Source of the DNA: an uncultured Bacilli bacterium
GTDB lineage: Bacteria > Bacillota_I > Bacilli_A > RF39 > UBA660
DNA: 10,033 bases
Reading direction: 5' to 3'
Assembly: GCA_947589695.1 (NCBI GenBank)
Contig: CANQBY010000032.1
Coordinates: forward strand, 1-10,033
Part shown: positions 1-6,186 of the stretch, piece after piece
How positions within the stretch are numbered: position 1 is the stretch's first letter
Layout of the letters: every line of letters starts with the position of its first letter
Position numbers and translations under genes: made by a program
Notes under the pieces: model-generated
The model's input: the letters and a program-made list of their open reading frames with translations, nothing else
Told to the model about the DNA's origin: nothing
Database searches by the model: none

Positions 1-334
1 CAGAGATACCGCCCAATTGATTTATTTTACGTAGGACAAGATAAGTTAAATCGAGTTCATTCATAAAATTTAAAGCATTAGCTTCGGCGATCGTAGCTAA
101 ATATTCTTTGATAGTTAAATTAGGAGATATTTCCGTATCTAGGGTATAACCAAATTGTAATTGATAGTTATTATGTTGAAATTCGGTTATAGCTGTTAGT
201 CTATTATCTGATTTATTAGAAAAATTATAAGGTTCATTAATCATTGAGATTAAGATTGAAATATCTAAAGTATCAATTTTACCAGAAAATTTAATTAAAG
301 CAGCAGCAATTAGTTCAGCGAATGTTATAGTCAT
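1..334 (-). CDS. Hypothetical protein, N-terminal part (runs off left edge)
   Basis: An ATG at 334-332 opens a frame that stays open for 111 codons to the left edge, so only the N-terminus is present. A strong SD (AAGAAGGA) lies 5-6 nt before the ATG, and a good promoter sits upstream, so this is very likely a real gene. The protein begins MTITFAELIAAALIKF and continues with short alternating hydrophobic and polar segments rich in Asn, Thr, Leu and Ile. There is no signal peptide, no clear membrane span, no cysteine and no nucleotide-binding motif in the visible part. I do not recognise the family. It is transcribed divergently from trmL and shares its regulatory region. It could be a cytoplasmic structural or adaptor protein; nothing seen supports a specific function. 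Confidence 0.7.
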   Translation of the reverse strand, partial: MTITFAELIAAALIKFSGKIDTLDISILISMINEPYNFSNKSDNRLTAITEFQHNNYQLQFGYTLDTEISPNLTIKEYLATIAEANALNFMNELDLTYLVLRKINQLGGIS

Positions 335-364
335 ATTTATCCTTCTTTCTTAAAGTTATTGTTT

Positions 365-393
365 ATTATAACTTATTTACAAAATTTTGGCAA
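365..393 (-). promoter_or_regulatory. Sigma-A-type promoter of the left-edge gene
   Basis: On the minus strand, TTGCCA (393-388) is followed by exactly 17 nt and TATAAT (370-365). This matches the consensus at 5/6 and 6/6. The predicted start near 358 gives a leader of about 24 nt containing the SD. One copy of the 14-bp direct repeat lies in the spacer. Confidence 0.7.
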
Positions 394-416
394 TAATAAA
401 ACAACTTATTTACAAA
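370..416. repeat. 14-bp direct repeat spanning both divergent promoters
   Basis: AACTTATTTACAAA occurs identically at 370-383 and 403-416, 33 bp apart. The first copy is inside the spacer of the leftward promoter, and the second carries the -35 of trmL. It looks like a paired operator, but could be chance similarity of two AT-rich promoter parts. Confidence 0.6.
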
Positions 417-437
417 TTAGGGCTTTTAATTTATAAT
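409..437 (+). promoter_or_regulatory. Sigma-A-type promoter of trmL
   Basis: TTTACA (409-414), a 17-nt spacer and TATAAT (432-437) form a near-consensus promoter. The predicted start is near 444, and the SD (ACGAGGA, about 449-455) precedes the trmL ATG at 462. Both hexamers lie within the inverted repeat at 410-443, so a protein bound there would compete with RNA polymerase. Confidence 0.75.
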
Positions 438-443
438 TTGTAA
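410..443. promoter_or_regulatory. 10-bp perfect inverted repeat over the trmL promoter (candidate operator)
   Basis: TTACAAATTA (410-419) and its exact complement TAATTTGTAA (434-443) are separated by 14 bp. The left arm overlaps the -35 and the right arm overlaps the -10 and the predicted start site. There is no U-tract that would suit a terminator. Arms centred 24 bp apart could hold two bound dimers or one elongated dimer; this is inference. Confidence 0.5.
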
Positions 444-461
444 GAGAAACGAGGAATAAAA

Positions 462-971
462 ATGCTTAATGTTGTTTTATTTGAACCAGAAATACCAGGA
501 AATACGGGAAATATTATGCGAACTTGTGTTGCAACTAACACCGTTTTACATTTAATTAAGCCTTTAGGTTTTAGTTTAGAAGAAAAATATATTAAAAGGA
601 GTGGCGTTAATTATATAGATAAATGTAAATATTTTGTGTATGAAAATATTGAGGAATTTTTCCAAAAAAATCAAGGAGAATATTTTTTCTTTACAAGATA
701 TGGACATAAGCCCCATTCTACTCCAAATTATAAAGAGATTAAAGATAATATTTATTTAATTTTTGGCAAAGAATCAACTGGTATTCCAAGAGAAATATTA
801 AAACCACATATTGAGAGATGTTTTAGAATCCCCATGACCGATAATGTTAGAGCTCTTAATCTTTCCAATAGTGTGGCTATCTGTGTTTATGAAGTTTTAA
901 GGCAAAAAGATTATGAGGGCTTATTATTTGATGAACCGCATAAGAGTAAAACATTTATTGAAGAAGCTTAA
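462..971 (+). CDS. trmL: tRNA (cytidine(34)-2'-O)-methyltransferase TrmL (SPOUT family)
   Basis: TrmL uses S-adenosylmethionine to methylate the ribose 2'-OH of wobble nucleotide 34 in certain tRNA-Leu isoacceptors, which stabilises decoding. The 169-residue length is close to the usual family size (about 155-165). Three SPOUT knot signatures are visible: EPEIPGNTGNIMRTC at about 8-22, LIFGKESTGIP at 99-109, and IPMTDNVRALNLSNSVAI at 123-140. The catalytic knot loop (residues 123-140) is intact. The start is supported by the SD CGAGGA 6-7 nt upstream and a promoter at 409-437. The stop TAA at 969-971 lies in a 10-bp palindrome (965-974), but no U-tract follows, so some transcripts may continue into the palindromes and the ATPase gene. 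The enzyme is cytoplasmic. The TrmL assignment rather than another SPOUT methylase rests on small size and motif details. Confidence 0.93.
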   Translation: MLNVVLFEPEIPGNTGNIMRTCVATNTVLHLIKPLGFSLEEKYIKRSGVNYIDKCKYFVYENIEEFFQKNQGEYFFFTRYGHKPHSTPNYKEIKDNIYLIFGKESTGIPREILKPHIERCFRIPMTDNVRALNLSNSVAICVYEVLRQKDYEGLLFDEPHKSKTFIEEA

Positions 972-975
972 GCTA

Positions 976-1029
976 TTTCACATAAATATGTGAAACTGGA
1001 ACGTTTTGTTTCACATATTTATGTGAAAC
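976..1029. promoter_or_regulatory. Twin 20-bp palindromes upstream of the ATPase gene (candidate operator pair)
   Basis: Two near-identical perfect palindromes occur: TTTCACATA-AA-TATGTGAAA (976-995) and TTTCACATA-TT-TATGTGAAA (1009-1028). The second extends by a further G:C pair (1008 and 1029). They start 33 bp apart and differ only in the two central bases. The second ends 6 bp before the -35 box of the ATPase promoter, putting their centres near -51 and -84 from the predicted start. Neither is followed by a U-tract on either strand, so they do not resemble intrinsic terminators. The near identity of both arms and both copies argues for selection as protein-binding sites. The binding protein is not identifiable from the sequence. 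Confidence 0.75.
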
Positions 1030-1034
1030 TAAGA

Positions 1035-1063
1035 TTGACAAAATGATAAAAATATGTTATATT
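1035..1063 (+). promoter_or_regulatory. Strong extended -10 promoter of the ATPase gene
   Basis: TTGACA (1035-1040), a 17-nt spacer and TATATT (1058-1063) are preceded by an extended -10 TG (1055-1056). The predicted start near 1070 falls at the beginning of the SD AGGTGA (1070-1075), so the leader would be only about 12 nt. Confidence 0.78.
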
Positions 1064-1081
1064 TTTGATAGGTGAATAAGC

Positions 1082-2386
1082 ATGGAAAGAGATTTTTATC
1101 AAGTATTAAAGGCTTGGAAAGAACAAAATATTTTAACTCCGTTGATGGTAATTGGAGCAAGACAAGTAGGAAAAACTTATTTGATTAATAAATTTTGTCA
1201 AGAAAATTTTAAAGATTATATATATATTAATTTAATGGAAGATGCTAATATTAGCCAAATTTTTGCTCAAGAAAATAGTTTAGATAATATTATTCAGGAT
1301 TTTAAATTATATTTAAAAAGAGATATTAAAGAAGATACAGTAATATTTATTGATGAAGTTCAAGAATCAGAAGAAATTATTGCGGCTTTGAAGTATTTTT
1401 GTGAAAATGAATTTCCTTATAAAATTATTGTAGCTGGTTCTTTATTAGGTGTTAAATTAAAGAGATTTAAAAAATCTTTTCCAGTGGGAAAAGTAATTAT
1501 CGAGTATATGTATCCCTTAAGTTTTAAAGAATTTTTAGGAGCTTGTAATAAAAAAGATTATATAGCAAAGATTGAAGATTGCTATAACAATAATAAAGAA
1601 ATGCCAGAATATTTTCATAATGAGTTATTAGATGATTATAAAACATTTTTAATAACTGGAGGAATGCCTCAGATGGTTAGTAGTTATATAAATAATAAAA
1701 ATTTAATAATTAATAATTCTAATAATATTTTAAGAAATATAATTGATGCTTATTTAGCAGATATGCATAAATATACTAATAATAATTATGAAACTAATAA
1801 AATTGAAAGAATATACAAAAATATACCTAATCAATTAGCTAAAGAAAATAAAAAATATCAATTTAGTAAATTAGATAAAAATGCTAGATATAGAGATTAT
1901 GAAACAGCTTTTGAATGGTTACTGGCTAGCAAACTTATTATACCTTGTTATATGGTTAAAAGGTTTGAAACTCCTTTAAAAGCTTTTGCGGATAATGATG
2001 ATTTTAAAGTTTATATGAGTGATGTGGGATTGCTTACTGAAAACTTAGGTATCCCGTATGCTAATATTATGTTAGACCAAGATTTCATGTTTAAAGGAGC
2101 TATTGCTGAAAATTATGTGGCTTGTGAGTTAATAAAGAATAATATAAATTTATATTATTATAATAAACCACAAGTGATGGAAATAGATTTTTTAATAGAT
2201 ATAAATGATGGTATTATTCCAATTGAAGTAAAAGCCAATAAAAATATTAAAAGTTTAAGTTTAAATAAATTTATGAAAGAAAATAAATTAAATTTAGGTT
2301 ATCGTATTTCAACTAAAAATTTTGGATTAGAAAATAATATTAAATCTATTCCTTTATATGCAGTATTCTGTATTAAAAACAATTAG
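1082..2386 (+). CDS. AAA ATPase with C-terminal DUF4143 (AAA_14/DUF4143 family)
   Basis: The 434-residue protein has the full architecture of the widespread AAA_14-DUF4143 ATPases, whose cellular role is not established. Walker A is GARQVGKT (25-32). Walker B is VIFIDEVQE with D91 and E92. A sensor-1-like VAGSLLG lies near 117-123. A lid/helical region follows, with TGGMPQMV at 192-199. A winged-helix-like segment lies at roughly 250-330. The C-terminus resembles the PD-(D/E)XK nuclease fold: E343 in GAIAENYVACEL, D369 in MEIDFLI and E382-x-K384 in IEVKA. All these key residues are intact, so the gene appears functional. It has its own strong promoter and SD AGGTGA 6 nt before the ATG. It looks more AT-rich and Asn-rich than its neighbours (poly-Asn stretches near 203-215 and 233-240), which may reflect lateral acquisition. 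No partner gene is adjacent. DNA binding or cleavage is inferred from fold only. Confidence 0.9.
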   Translation: MERDFYQVLKAWKEQNILTPLMVIGARQVGKTYLINKFCQENFKDYIYINLMEDANISQIFAQENSLDNIIQDFKLYLKRDIKEDTVIFIDEVQESEEIIAALKYFCENEFPYKIIVAGSLLGVKLKRFKKSFPVGKVIIEYMYPLSFKEFLGACNKKDYIAKIEDCYNNNKEMPEYFHNELLDDYKTFLITGGMPQMVSSYINNKNLIINNSNNILRNIIDAYLADMHKYTNNNYETNKIERIYKNIPNQLAKENKKYQFSKLDKNARYRDYETAFEWLLASKLIIPCYMVKRFETPLKAFADNDDFKVYMSDVGLLTENLGIPYANIMLDQDFMFKGAIAENYVACELIKNNINLYYYNKPQVMEIDFLIDINDGIIPIEVKANKNIKSLSLNKFMKENKLNLGYRISTKNFGLENNIKSIPLYAVFCIKNN

Positions 2387-2417
2387 AAACTTAGTTAGAT
2401 TTAAAAACTAAGTTTTT
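2387..2417 (+). terminator. Intrinsic terminator of the ATPase gene
   Basis: AAACTTAGTT (2387-2396) pairs perfectly with AACTAAGTTT (2406-2415) around a 9-nt loop, and TTTTT (2413-2417) ends the structure. It begins at the base after the TAG stop. The stem is AT-rich, so strength may be modest. Confidence 0.65.
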
Positions 2418-2423
2418 AATTAT

Positions 2424-2449
2424 TAAAAAACGTGACTAACAGCCACGTT
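2424..2449 (-). terminator. Intrinsic terminator of the thioredoxin-like gene, containing its stop codon
   Basis: On the minus strand, AACGTG (2449-2444) and CACGTT (2434-2429) form a stem followed by a T6 tract. The TAG stop (2438-2436) lies in the loop, so the hairpin includes the last codons of the gene. It is convergent with the ATPase terminator. Confidence 0.6.
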
Positions 2450-3176
2450 CATCTTCACAACTACTATCTTTTAATTCTTTAAATTCTTCTTTAAAGATGT
2501 TAGTTAATTCAGTTTTTTCAGAATCAGTTAAACCTAAATAAGGATCTTCTTGAGAAGCAACTGTTCCTTCATGGAAGCCAACGATAGTTCCATCTTTTAT
2601 AGCAACAACAGTTGGAGCATATAATCTTTTTTCTTTGGTGTCATACTCTTTTTTATCACTGGTAATAGTATATTCAGATAAATACTCATCTAAATAATCT
2701 AAGATTTTATAATAACTTTCAGTACCTTTTTTCGTTTCGGTTAATTTTTTCTTCTTTACTTCATAAGTAGAACGAATATCTTTTACATCAACATAATAAA
2801 GATTTTCTAATTTTTCTTCATCAAAAGTTTTTAGTAATGTTTCAATCATACTCCGACACCATGGACAAGAATTAAAACCAAAGTAAATAACTCCCGTACC
2901 ATTTTCAAGGACATCTAAGATTTCTTCATCAGTTTTAATAATAACCGGATTATTTTCAGCGATAGAAACATTTAAGTAATCTTTATCACTACTATTTTTC
3001 GTACCATTTAAACTTTCATATTGTTTTTTAAATTCTTTAGATGAAGCAGTAGCCTCGCGCACAGGATTTTCTGTTTCCTTAGGCTTATTATCTTGATAAT
3101 TTGAGTATATTTTAAAACCAACTGCTAGAATTAGGGCAACACCCAATATTATTCCAATTATTCTTTTTTTATCCAT
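2436..3176 (-). CDS. Membrane-anchored thioredoxin-fold protein with CPWC motif
   Basis: The 246-residue protein starts MDKKRIIGIILG and has one N-terminal hydrophobic anchor (about 6-24) with basic residues before it, so the rest should lie outside the membrane. There is no lipobox cysteine. The thioredoxin core has VIYFGFNSCPWC with the redox pair C104/C107 and a cis-proline motif YAPTVVAIKDG (P188). A Lys/Glu/Tyr-rich segment at about 134-185 lengthens the region between these motifs. The C-terminus carries two more cysteines, C240 and C246. The sequence resembles thioredoxin-like accessory proteins of the PedC/TlpA type; the likely role is thiol-disulfide exchange on exported proteins, but the substrate is unknown. 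ATG 3176 was chosen because AAGGTGG (3188-3182) is a proper SD for it; the upstream in-frame GTG at 3185 lies inside that SD. It follows a small membrane protein gene on the same strand. Confidence 0.85.
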   Translation of the reverse strand: MDKKRIIGIILGVALILAVGFKIYSNYQDNKPKETENPVREATASSKEFKKQYESLNGTKNSSDKDYLNVSIAENNPVIIKTDEEILDVLENGTGVIYFGFNSCPWCRSMIETLLKTFDEEKLENLYYVDVKDIRSTYEVKKKKLTETKKGTESYYKILDYLDEYLSEYTITSDKKEYDTKEKRLYAPTVVAIKDGTIVGFHEGTVASQEDPYLGLTDSEKTELTNIFKEEFKELKDSSCEDERGC

Positions 3177-3194
3177 AAAAACCACCTTAAGAAT

Positions 3195-3223
3195 ATTTTA
3201 AGCGATTTCTTTTAAAAAATCAA
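3195..3223 (-). promoter_or_regulatory. Possible internal promoter for the thioredoxin-like gene
   Basis: TTGATT (3223-3218), 17 nt and TAAAAT (3200-3195) lie on the minus strand, with the -35 overlapping the TGA stop of the small upstream gene. The predicted start near 3188 coincides with the SD, so the leader would be very short. AT-rich DNA yields such matches by chance. Confidence 0.4.
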
Positions 3224-3378
3224 CCTAAAAAGCGAACATAAACGCAGATAATACAAACAAAGAGAAGCATGCCTAGTAAAACAATTATAATACCACTATT
3301 GCGATTATTTATCTTTTTAAATTTAATTAATTCTTGATTAACATTCTTTTCATTTTCATTATTATTTTTATTTTCCAT
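3220..3378 (-). CDS. Small single-span membrane protein, 52 aa
   Basis: ATG at 3378-3376 opens a 52-codon frame ending at TGA (3222-3220). The N-terminal half is hydrophilic (MENKNNNENEKNVNQELIKF, with basic residues to about 26). A hydrophobic span follows (about 29-48, GIIIVLLGMLLFVCIICVYV), then a short R-F-L-G tail. This predicts a small bitopic membrane protein with a cytoplasmic, charged N-terminus. It ends 43 bp before the start of the thioredoxin-like gene on the same strand, suggesting one transcript. The SD immediately before the ATG is poor; a good one (AAAGGG at 3430-3425) lies about 46 nt upstream, beyond a possible hairpin. I do not recognise a family. The clean charge-then-hydrophobic layout supports a real gene, but a protein this short needs homologues to be certain. 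Confidence 0.6.
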   Translation of the reverse strand: MENKNNNENEKNVNQELIKFKKINNRNSGIIIVLLGMLLFVCIICVYVRFLG

Positions 3379-3442
3379 AAAATCACGTATAATCAATCTT
3401 ATAATTAATTTCTTATTGATTGATCCCTTTCTATTTAATATT

Positions 3443-3471
3443 ATTATAAAATATATTTAGGCTTTTATGTA
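3443..3471 (-). promoter_or_regulatory. Weak candidate promoter for the small membrane protein operon
   Basis: A perfect TATAAT lies at 3448-3443 on the minus strand. The hexamer 17 nt upstream (TACATA, 3471-3466) is a poor -35. The predicted start near 3436 would give a leader of about 58 nt. Confidence 0.35.
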
Positions 3472-3520
3472 GTATTTATTGAAAATTTACTGTAAAATTA
3501 TTGTAAAGATAAACTTAATA

Positions 3521-3549
3521 TAGACAAAATTAGCCTTTTATAGTATAAT
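3521..3549 (+). promoter_or_regulatory. Sigma-A-type promoter of the RNase J gene
   Basis: TAGACA (3521-3526), 17 nt and TATAAT (3544-3549) match consensus at 5/6 and 6/6. The predicted start near 3556 gives a leader of about 42 nt. Apart from this and the minus-strand promoter and leader at 3379-3471, the gap 3379-3597 holds no recognisable RNA element. Confidence 0.72.
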
Positions 3550-3597
3550 TAATATCAGTTACGAACTTTATTTTTTAGATTTGAAAGGATGAAAGTT

Positions 3598-5274
3598 ATG
3601 AAAAATAATAATATGACTACGTCTATTGTTGCTTTAGGTGGCTTAGGTGAAGTCGGAAAAAATATGTATGTGGTAACTCATGATAATGAAATAATAATTA
3701 TTGATGCAGGAGTTATGTTTCCCGAAGATGATTTACTCGGAATTGATTATGTAATTCAAGATGTTAGTTTTTTAAAACAAAATGAAGATAAAATTAAAGC
3801 TTTAGTTATTACCCATGGACATGAAGATCATATTGGAGGTATTACTTTTTTACTTAATACCGTTAATATTCCAAAAATTTATGCGTCGAAAATTGCAGTT
3901 GATTTAATTAATAAAAAGTTAGTGGATAGAAATATTAATTATAATAATATTGAAATTGTTAATGAAGATACAATTATTAAAACAAAATATTTTACCATTG
4001 AATTTGTCGGAACAACTCATTCTATTCCCGGATCTTATGCAATCGCGGTCCATACCCCAAATGGAATTATTTTTGAAACAGGAGATTTTAAGTTTGATTT
4101 AACACCAATTGGTCCGATGGCTAATATTCATAAAATGGCAGAGTTAGGAAAAAAAGGAGTTACTCTCCTACTTAGTGATTCGACCAATGCTTTATCAGAA
4201 GGATTTTCAAAAAGTGAATCTAGTGTAGATGAAGCTTTAAATGATATCATATCAAGACATTTTGGAAGAGTTATAATTGCTACTTTTGCTTCAAATATAT
4301 TTAGAATTAAACATATCGTCGAAACTTGTCGGAAAAACAATCGAAAAATTATAATATTTGGAAGATCAATGGAAACAAGTATTGAACTTGCAGTTAATAA
4401 TGGTCTTATTTTAGATAAATCGATATTTATTGACAATAATCAAGCGAAAAGTTTAAAGAAAAAAGAAATATGTATTTTATGTACTGGAACTCAAGGAGAA
4501 CCATTGGCAGCATTATCTAGAATTGCAAGTGGGCAACATAAACAAATTACTTTAATGCCTGATGATTTAGTAGTGTTTTCTTCATCCCCTATTCCAGGGA
4601 ATGCCGCGAGTATTAATCGGGTTATTAATAAACTCTATTTAAAAGGAGTCAAAGTTTATACTAATAAAACATTTACCGATGTACATACTTCAGGGCATGC
4701 CAAAGAAGAAGAATTAAAGTGGATGTTACGAATTATTAGTCCTAAATATTTTATGCCAATGCATGGAGAATTTAGAATGCTTAAAGCCCACGCGGAAATT
4801 GCTGAAGCTTGTGGAATACCAAAAGAAAATATCTTTATTTGTAAAAATGGGGATACTTTAAATATTAATAATGGCGTTGTCACTCGCGGAGAAGTAGTTA
4901 AAAGTGGCGATGTTTATGTGGATGGTTCAAGAATTGGAGATATTGGTTCTCAAGTAATTAAAGATCGAAAATTAATGTCTAGTGATGGTATTTTAGTAAC
5001 AATTTTAAATATTAATACAATAACAAAAGAATTATTAATTAAGCCTAATGTAACAACAAGAGGATTTATTATGGTTAATGAAAATCCCGAACTAATTAGT
5101 AAAATAGAACATAAAATTACAGATATAGTCACTAAATTCTTTAAAACTACTACTTATAGTTATACAGATTTAAAAAATCAAATTATTTTAGAATTATATC
5201 CATTTATTAATGAACTTACGGGTAGAAGACCAATTATTTTACCGGTTATTATGGAAGTTAATAAAACAAATTAA
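3598..5274 (+). CDS. rnj: Ribonuclease J (metallo-beta-lactamase/beta-CASP)
   Basis: RNase J is a zinc-dependent 5'-3' exonuclease and endonuclease of mRNA decay and rRNA maturation in Firmicutes. The 558-residue length matches the family (B. subtilis J1 is about 555). The metallo-beta-lactamase core has THGHEDH with H73, H75, D77 and H78, then H141 in TTHSIPGSY and D163 in ETGDF. The beta-CASP insert shows ATFASNIFRI, CTGTQGEP and SSSPIPGN. The downstream motifs HTSGHA and MPMHGEFR complete the metal site. A C-terminal RNase J domain follows to the end. All catalytic residues are present, favouring an active J1-type enzyme; J1 versus J2 cannot be decided here. ATG 3598 is preferred because AAAGGA (3584-3589) is its SD. 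The in-frame ATG three codons earlier (3589) overlaps that SD. The stop falls in a terminator. Confidence 0.95.
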   Translation: MKNNNMTTSIVALGGLGEVGKNMYVVTHDNEIIIIDAGVMFPEDDLLGIDYVIQDVSFLKQNEDKIKALVITHGHEDHIGGITFLLNTVNIPKIYASKIAVDLINKKLVDRNINYNNIEIVNEDTIIKTKYFTIEFVGTTHSIPGSYAIAVHTPNGIIFETGDFKFDLTPIGPMANIHKMAELGKKGVTLLLSDSTNALSEGFSKSESSVDEALNDIISRHFGRVIIATFASNIFRIKHIVETCRKNNRKIIIFGRSMETSIELAVNNGLILDKSIFIDNNQAKSLKKKEICILCTGTQGEPLAALSRIASGQHKQITLMPDDLVVFSSSPIPGNAASINRVINKLYLKGVKVYTNKTFTDVHTSGHAKEEELKWMLRIISPKYFMPMHGEFRMLKAHAEIAEACGIPKENIFICKNGDTLNINNGVVTRGEVVKSGDVYVDGSRIGDIGSQVIKDRKLMSSDGILVTILNINTITKELLIKPNVTTRGFIMVNENPELISKIEHKITDIVTKFFKTTTYSYTDLKNQIILELYPFINELTGRRPIILPVIMEVNKTN

Positions 5275-5298
5275 ATCTAGATTAGTTCTAGATTTTTT
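5273..5298 (+). terminator. Intrinsic terminator of the RNase J gene, overlapping its stop
   Basis: AAATCTAGA (5273-5281) pairs perfectly with TCTAGATTT (5287-5295) around a 5-nt loop, with TTTTTT at 5293-5298. The stem shares two bases with the TAA stop. On the minus strand the trailing sequence is less U-rich (AATTTGTTTT), but the hairpin may also end the converging ligase transcript, which has no better one. Confidence 0.75.
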
Positions 5299-5325
5299 AT
5301 TTTAGATTGTTTAGATTTTAGAATC

Positions 5326-6186
5326 TTATTTTAAAGAAGGATGGCGAAGTTTACCATCTTTAGTTTTTTCTAAATAAGTTACTAATACTTTGATTTTAGG
5401 TTCAATAAAAGTGGCAGGTTTAGAATAATTGAAAAATTTATTAGAAACTTCTTTAGCTTTTAAAACCTTTTTAATTAAGGGATTATTTTTTGTAATACTA
5501 ACTTTGCCCACATAATAAAAATCATTATGGTGATACTCACCTAAAAGTAAACTATATTTTTCTTTATTAAAGATGTAGCCTCCAATATAATATGGATTGT
5601 CTTTAATATTTTTGATTTTGAGCCAACTACTTACCCTTTTACCGGGATAATAAAGACTATCTTTTTCTTTAGCAACTATACCTTCTAAACCTAATTTTTG
5701 GATTTTGTGAAATAATTTAATGCCATCAGGAAAACATTCAGATTTGATAAATTCGGTAGTATCCAAATATTTGGCTAATAATTCTTGACGTTTAATTAAA
5801 GGTAAGTTTGTTAAATCTTTATTTTCATAAATTAAATCAAAACAAATAAAATAGATGGGAATATCTAAAATAATATCTGGGGTTATATTTTTTAATTTAC
5901 TACGAACTTGCAGATTATGAAAATCAGGAACACCATTAGAAACTGCAATAATCTCTCCATCAAAAATGACATTTTTATCCCCGACAATCTTTTTGATATT
6001 TTGAAGCTCGGGATAAAGATTAGTTAAATCTTTACCATTACGACTAATAATTTTTATATTTTTTTTATTGGCATATATTAAAACGCGATACCCATCATAT
6101 TTGATTTCATATAAATATTTTGAAGAATTAAAAGGTTTAGGTACTTCTTTTAAGAGCATAGGTCTTAAATTATAGTTATTAAACAT
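5326..6186 (-). CDS. ligD: Stand-alone ATP-dependent DNA ligase, LigD ligase-domain type (end joining)
   Basis: This enzyme seals DNA nicks and, with Ku, joins broken ends using ATP. Nucleotidyltransferase motifs are in order. Motif I is EIKYDGYR with adenylated lysine K29. Motif III is FDGEI (75-79) and IIIa is ICFDLIY (114-120). Motif IV is LEGIVAKE with E168. Motif V is SWLKIK with K190 and K192. The C-terminal OB domain ends in RHPSLK, typical of the LigD group. At 286 residues it holds only the ligase and OB domains; the polymerase and phosphoesterase domains of full LigD are absent and are not encoded nearby. The ATG lies in the end of ku (ATGTTTAA, 8-nt overlap), so the two genes are translationally coupled and co-transcribed. 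A general-purpose ATP ligase is possible, but the ku linkage strongly favours non-homologous end joining. Confidence 0.92.
   Translation of the reverse strand: MFNNYNLRPMLLKEVPKPFNSSKYLYEIKYDGYRVLIYANKKNIKIISRNGKDLTNLYPELQNIKKIVGDKNVIFDGEIIAVSNGVPDFHNLQVRSKLKNITPDIILDIPIYFICFDLIYENKDLTNLPLIKRQELLAKYLDTTEFIKSECFPDGIKLFHKIQKLGLEGIVAKEKDSLYYPGKRVSSWLKIKNIKDNPYYIGGYIFNKEKYSLLLGEYHHNDFYYVGKVSITKNNPLIKKVLKAKEVSNKFFNYSKPATFIEPKIKVLVTYLEKTKDGKLRHPSLK

Noticed and set aside
976..1029. Palindromes read as the trmL transcription terminator
   Set aside because: Neither hairpin is followed by a U-tract on the plus strand, and the symmetric pair placed just before a strong promoter fits protein-binding sites better. 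Some effect on trmL mRNA 3' ends is still possible.
3379..3597. Riboswitch or T-box in the gap between the divergent genes
   Set aside because: The sequence is low-complexity AT, with only promoters and a short 7-bp inverted repeat; no known aptamer core or terminator-antiterminator pair is visible.
4128..5132. Several minus-strand open frames of 60-102 codons within the RNase J gene
   Set aside because: They are antisense to conserved catalytic coding sequence, lack ribosome binding sites and show no recognisable domains.
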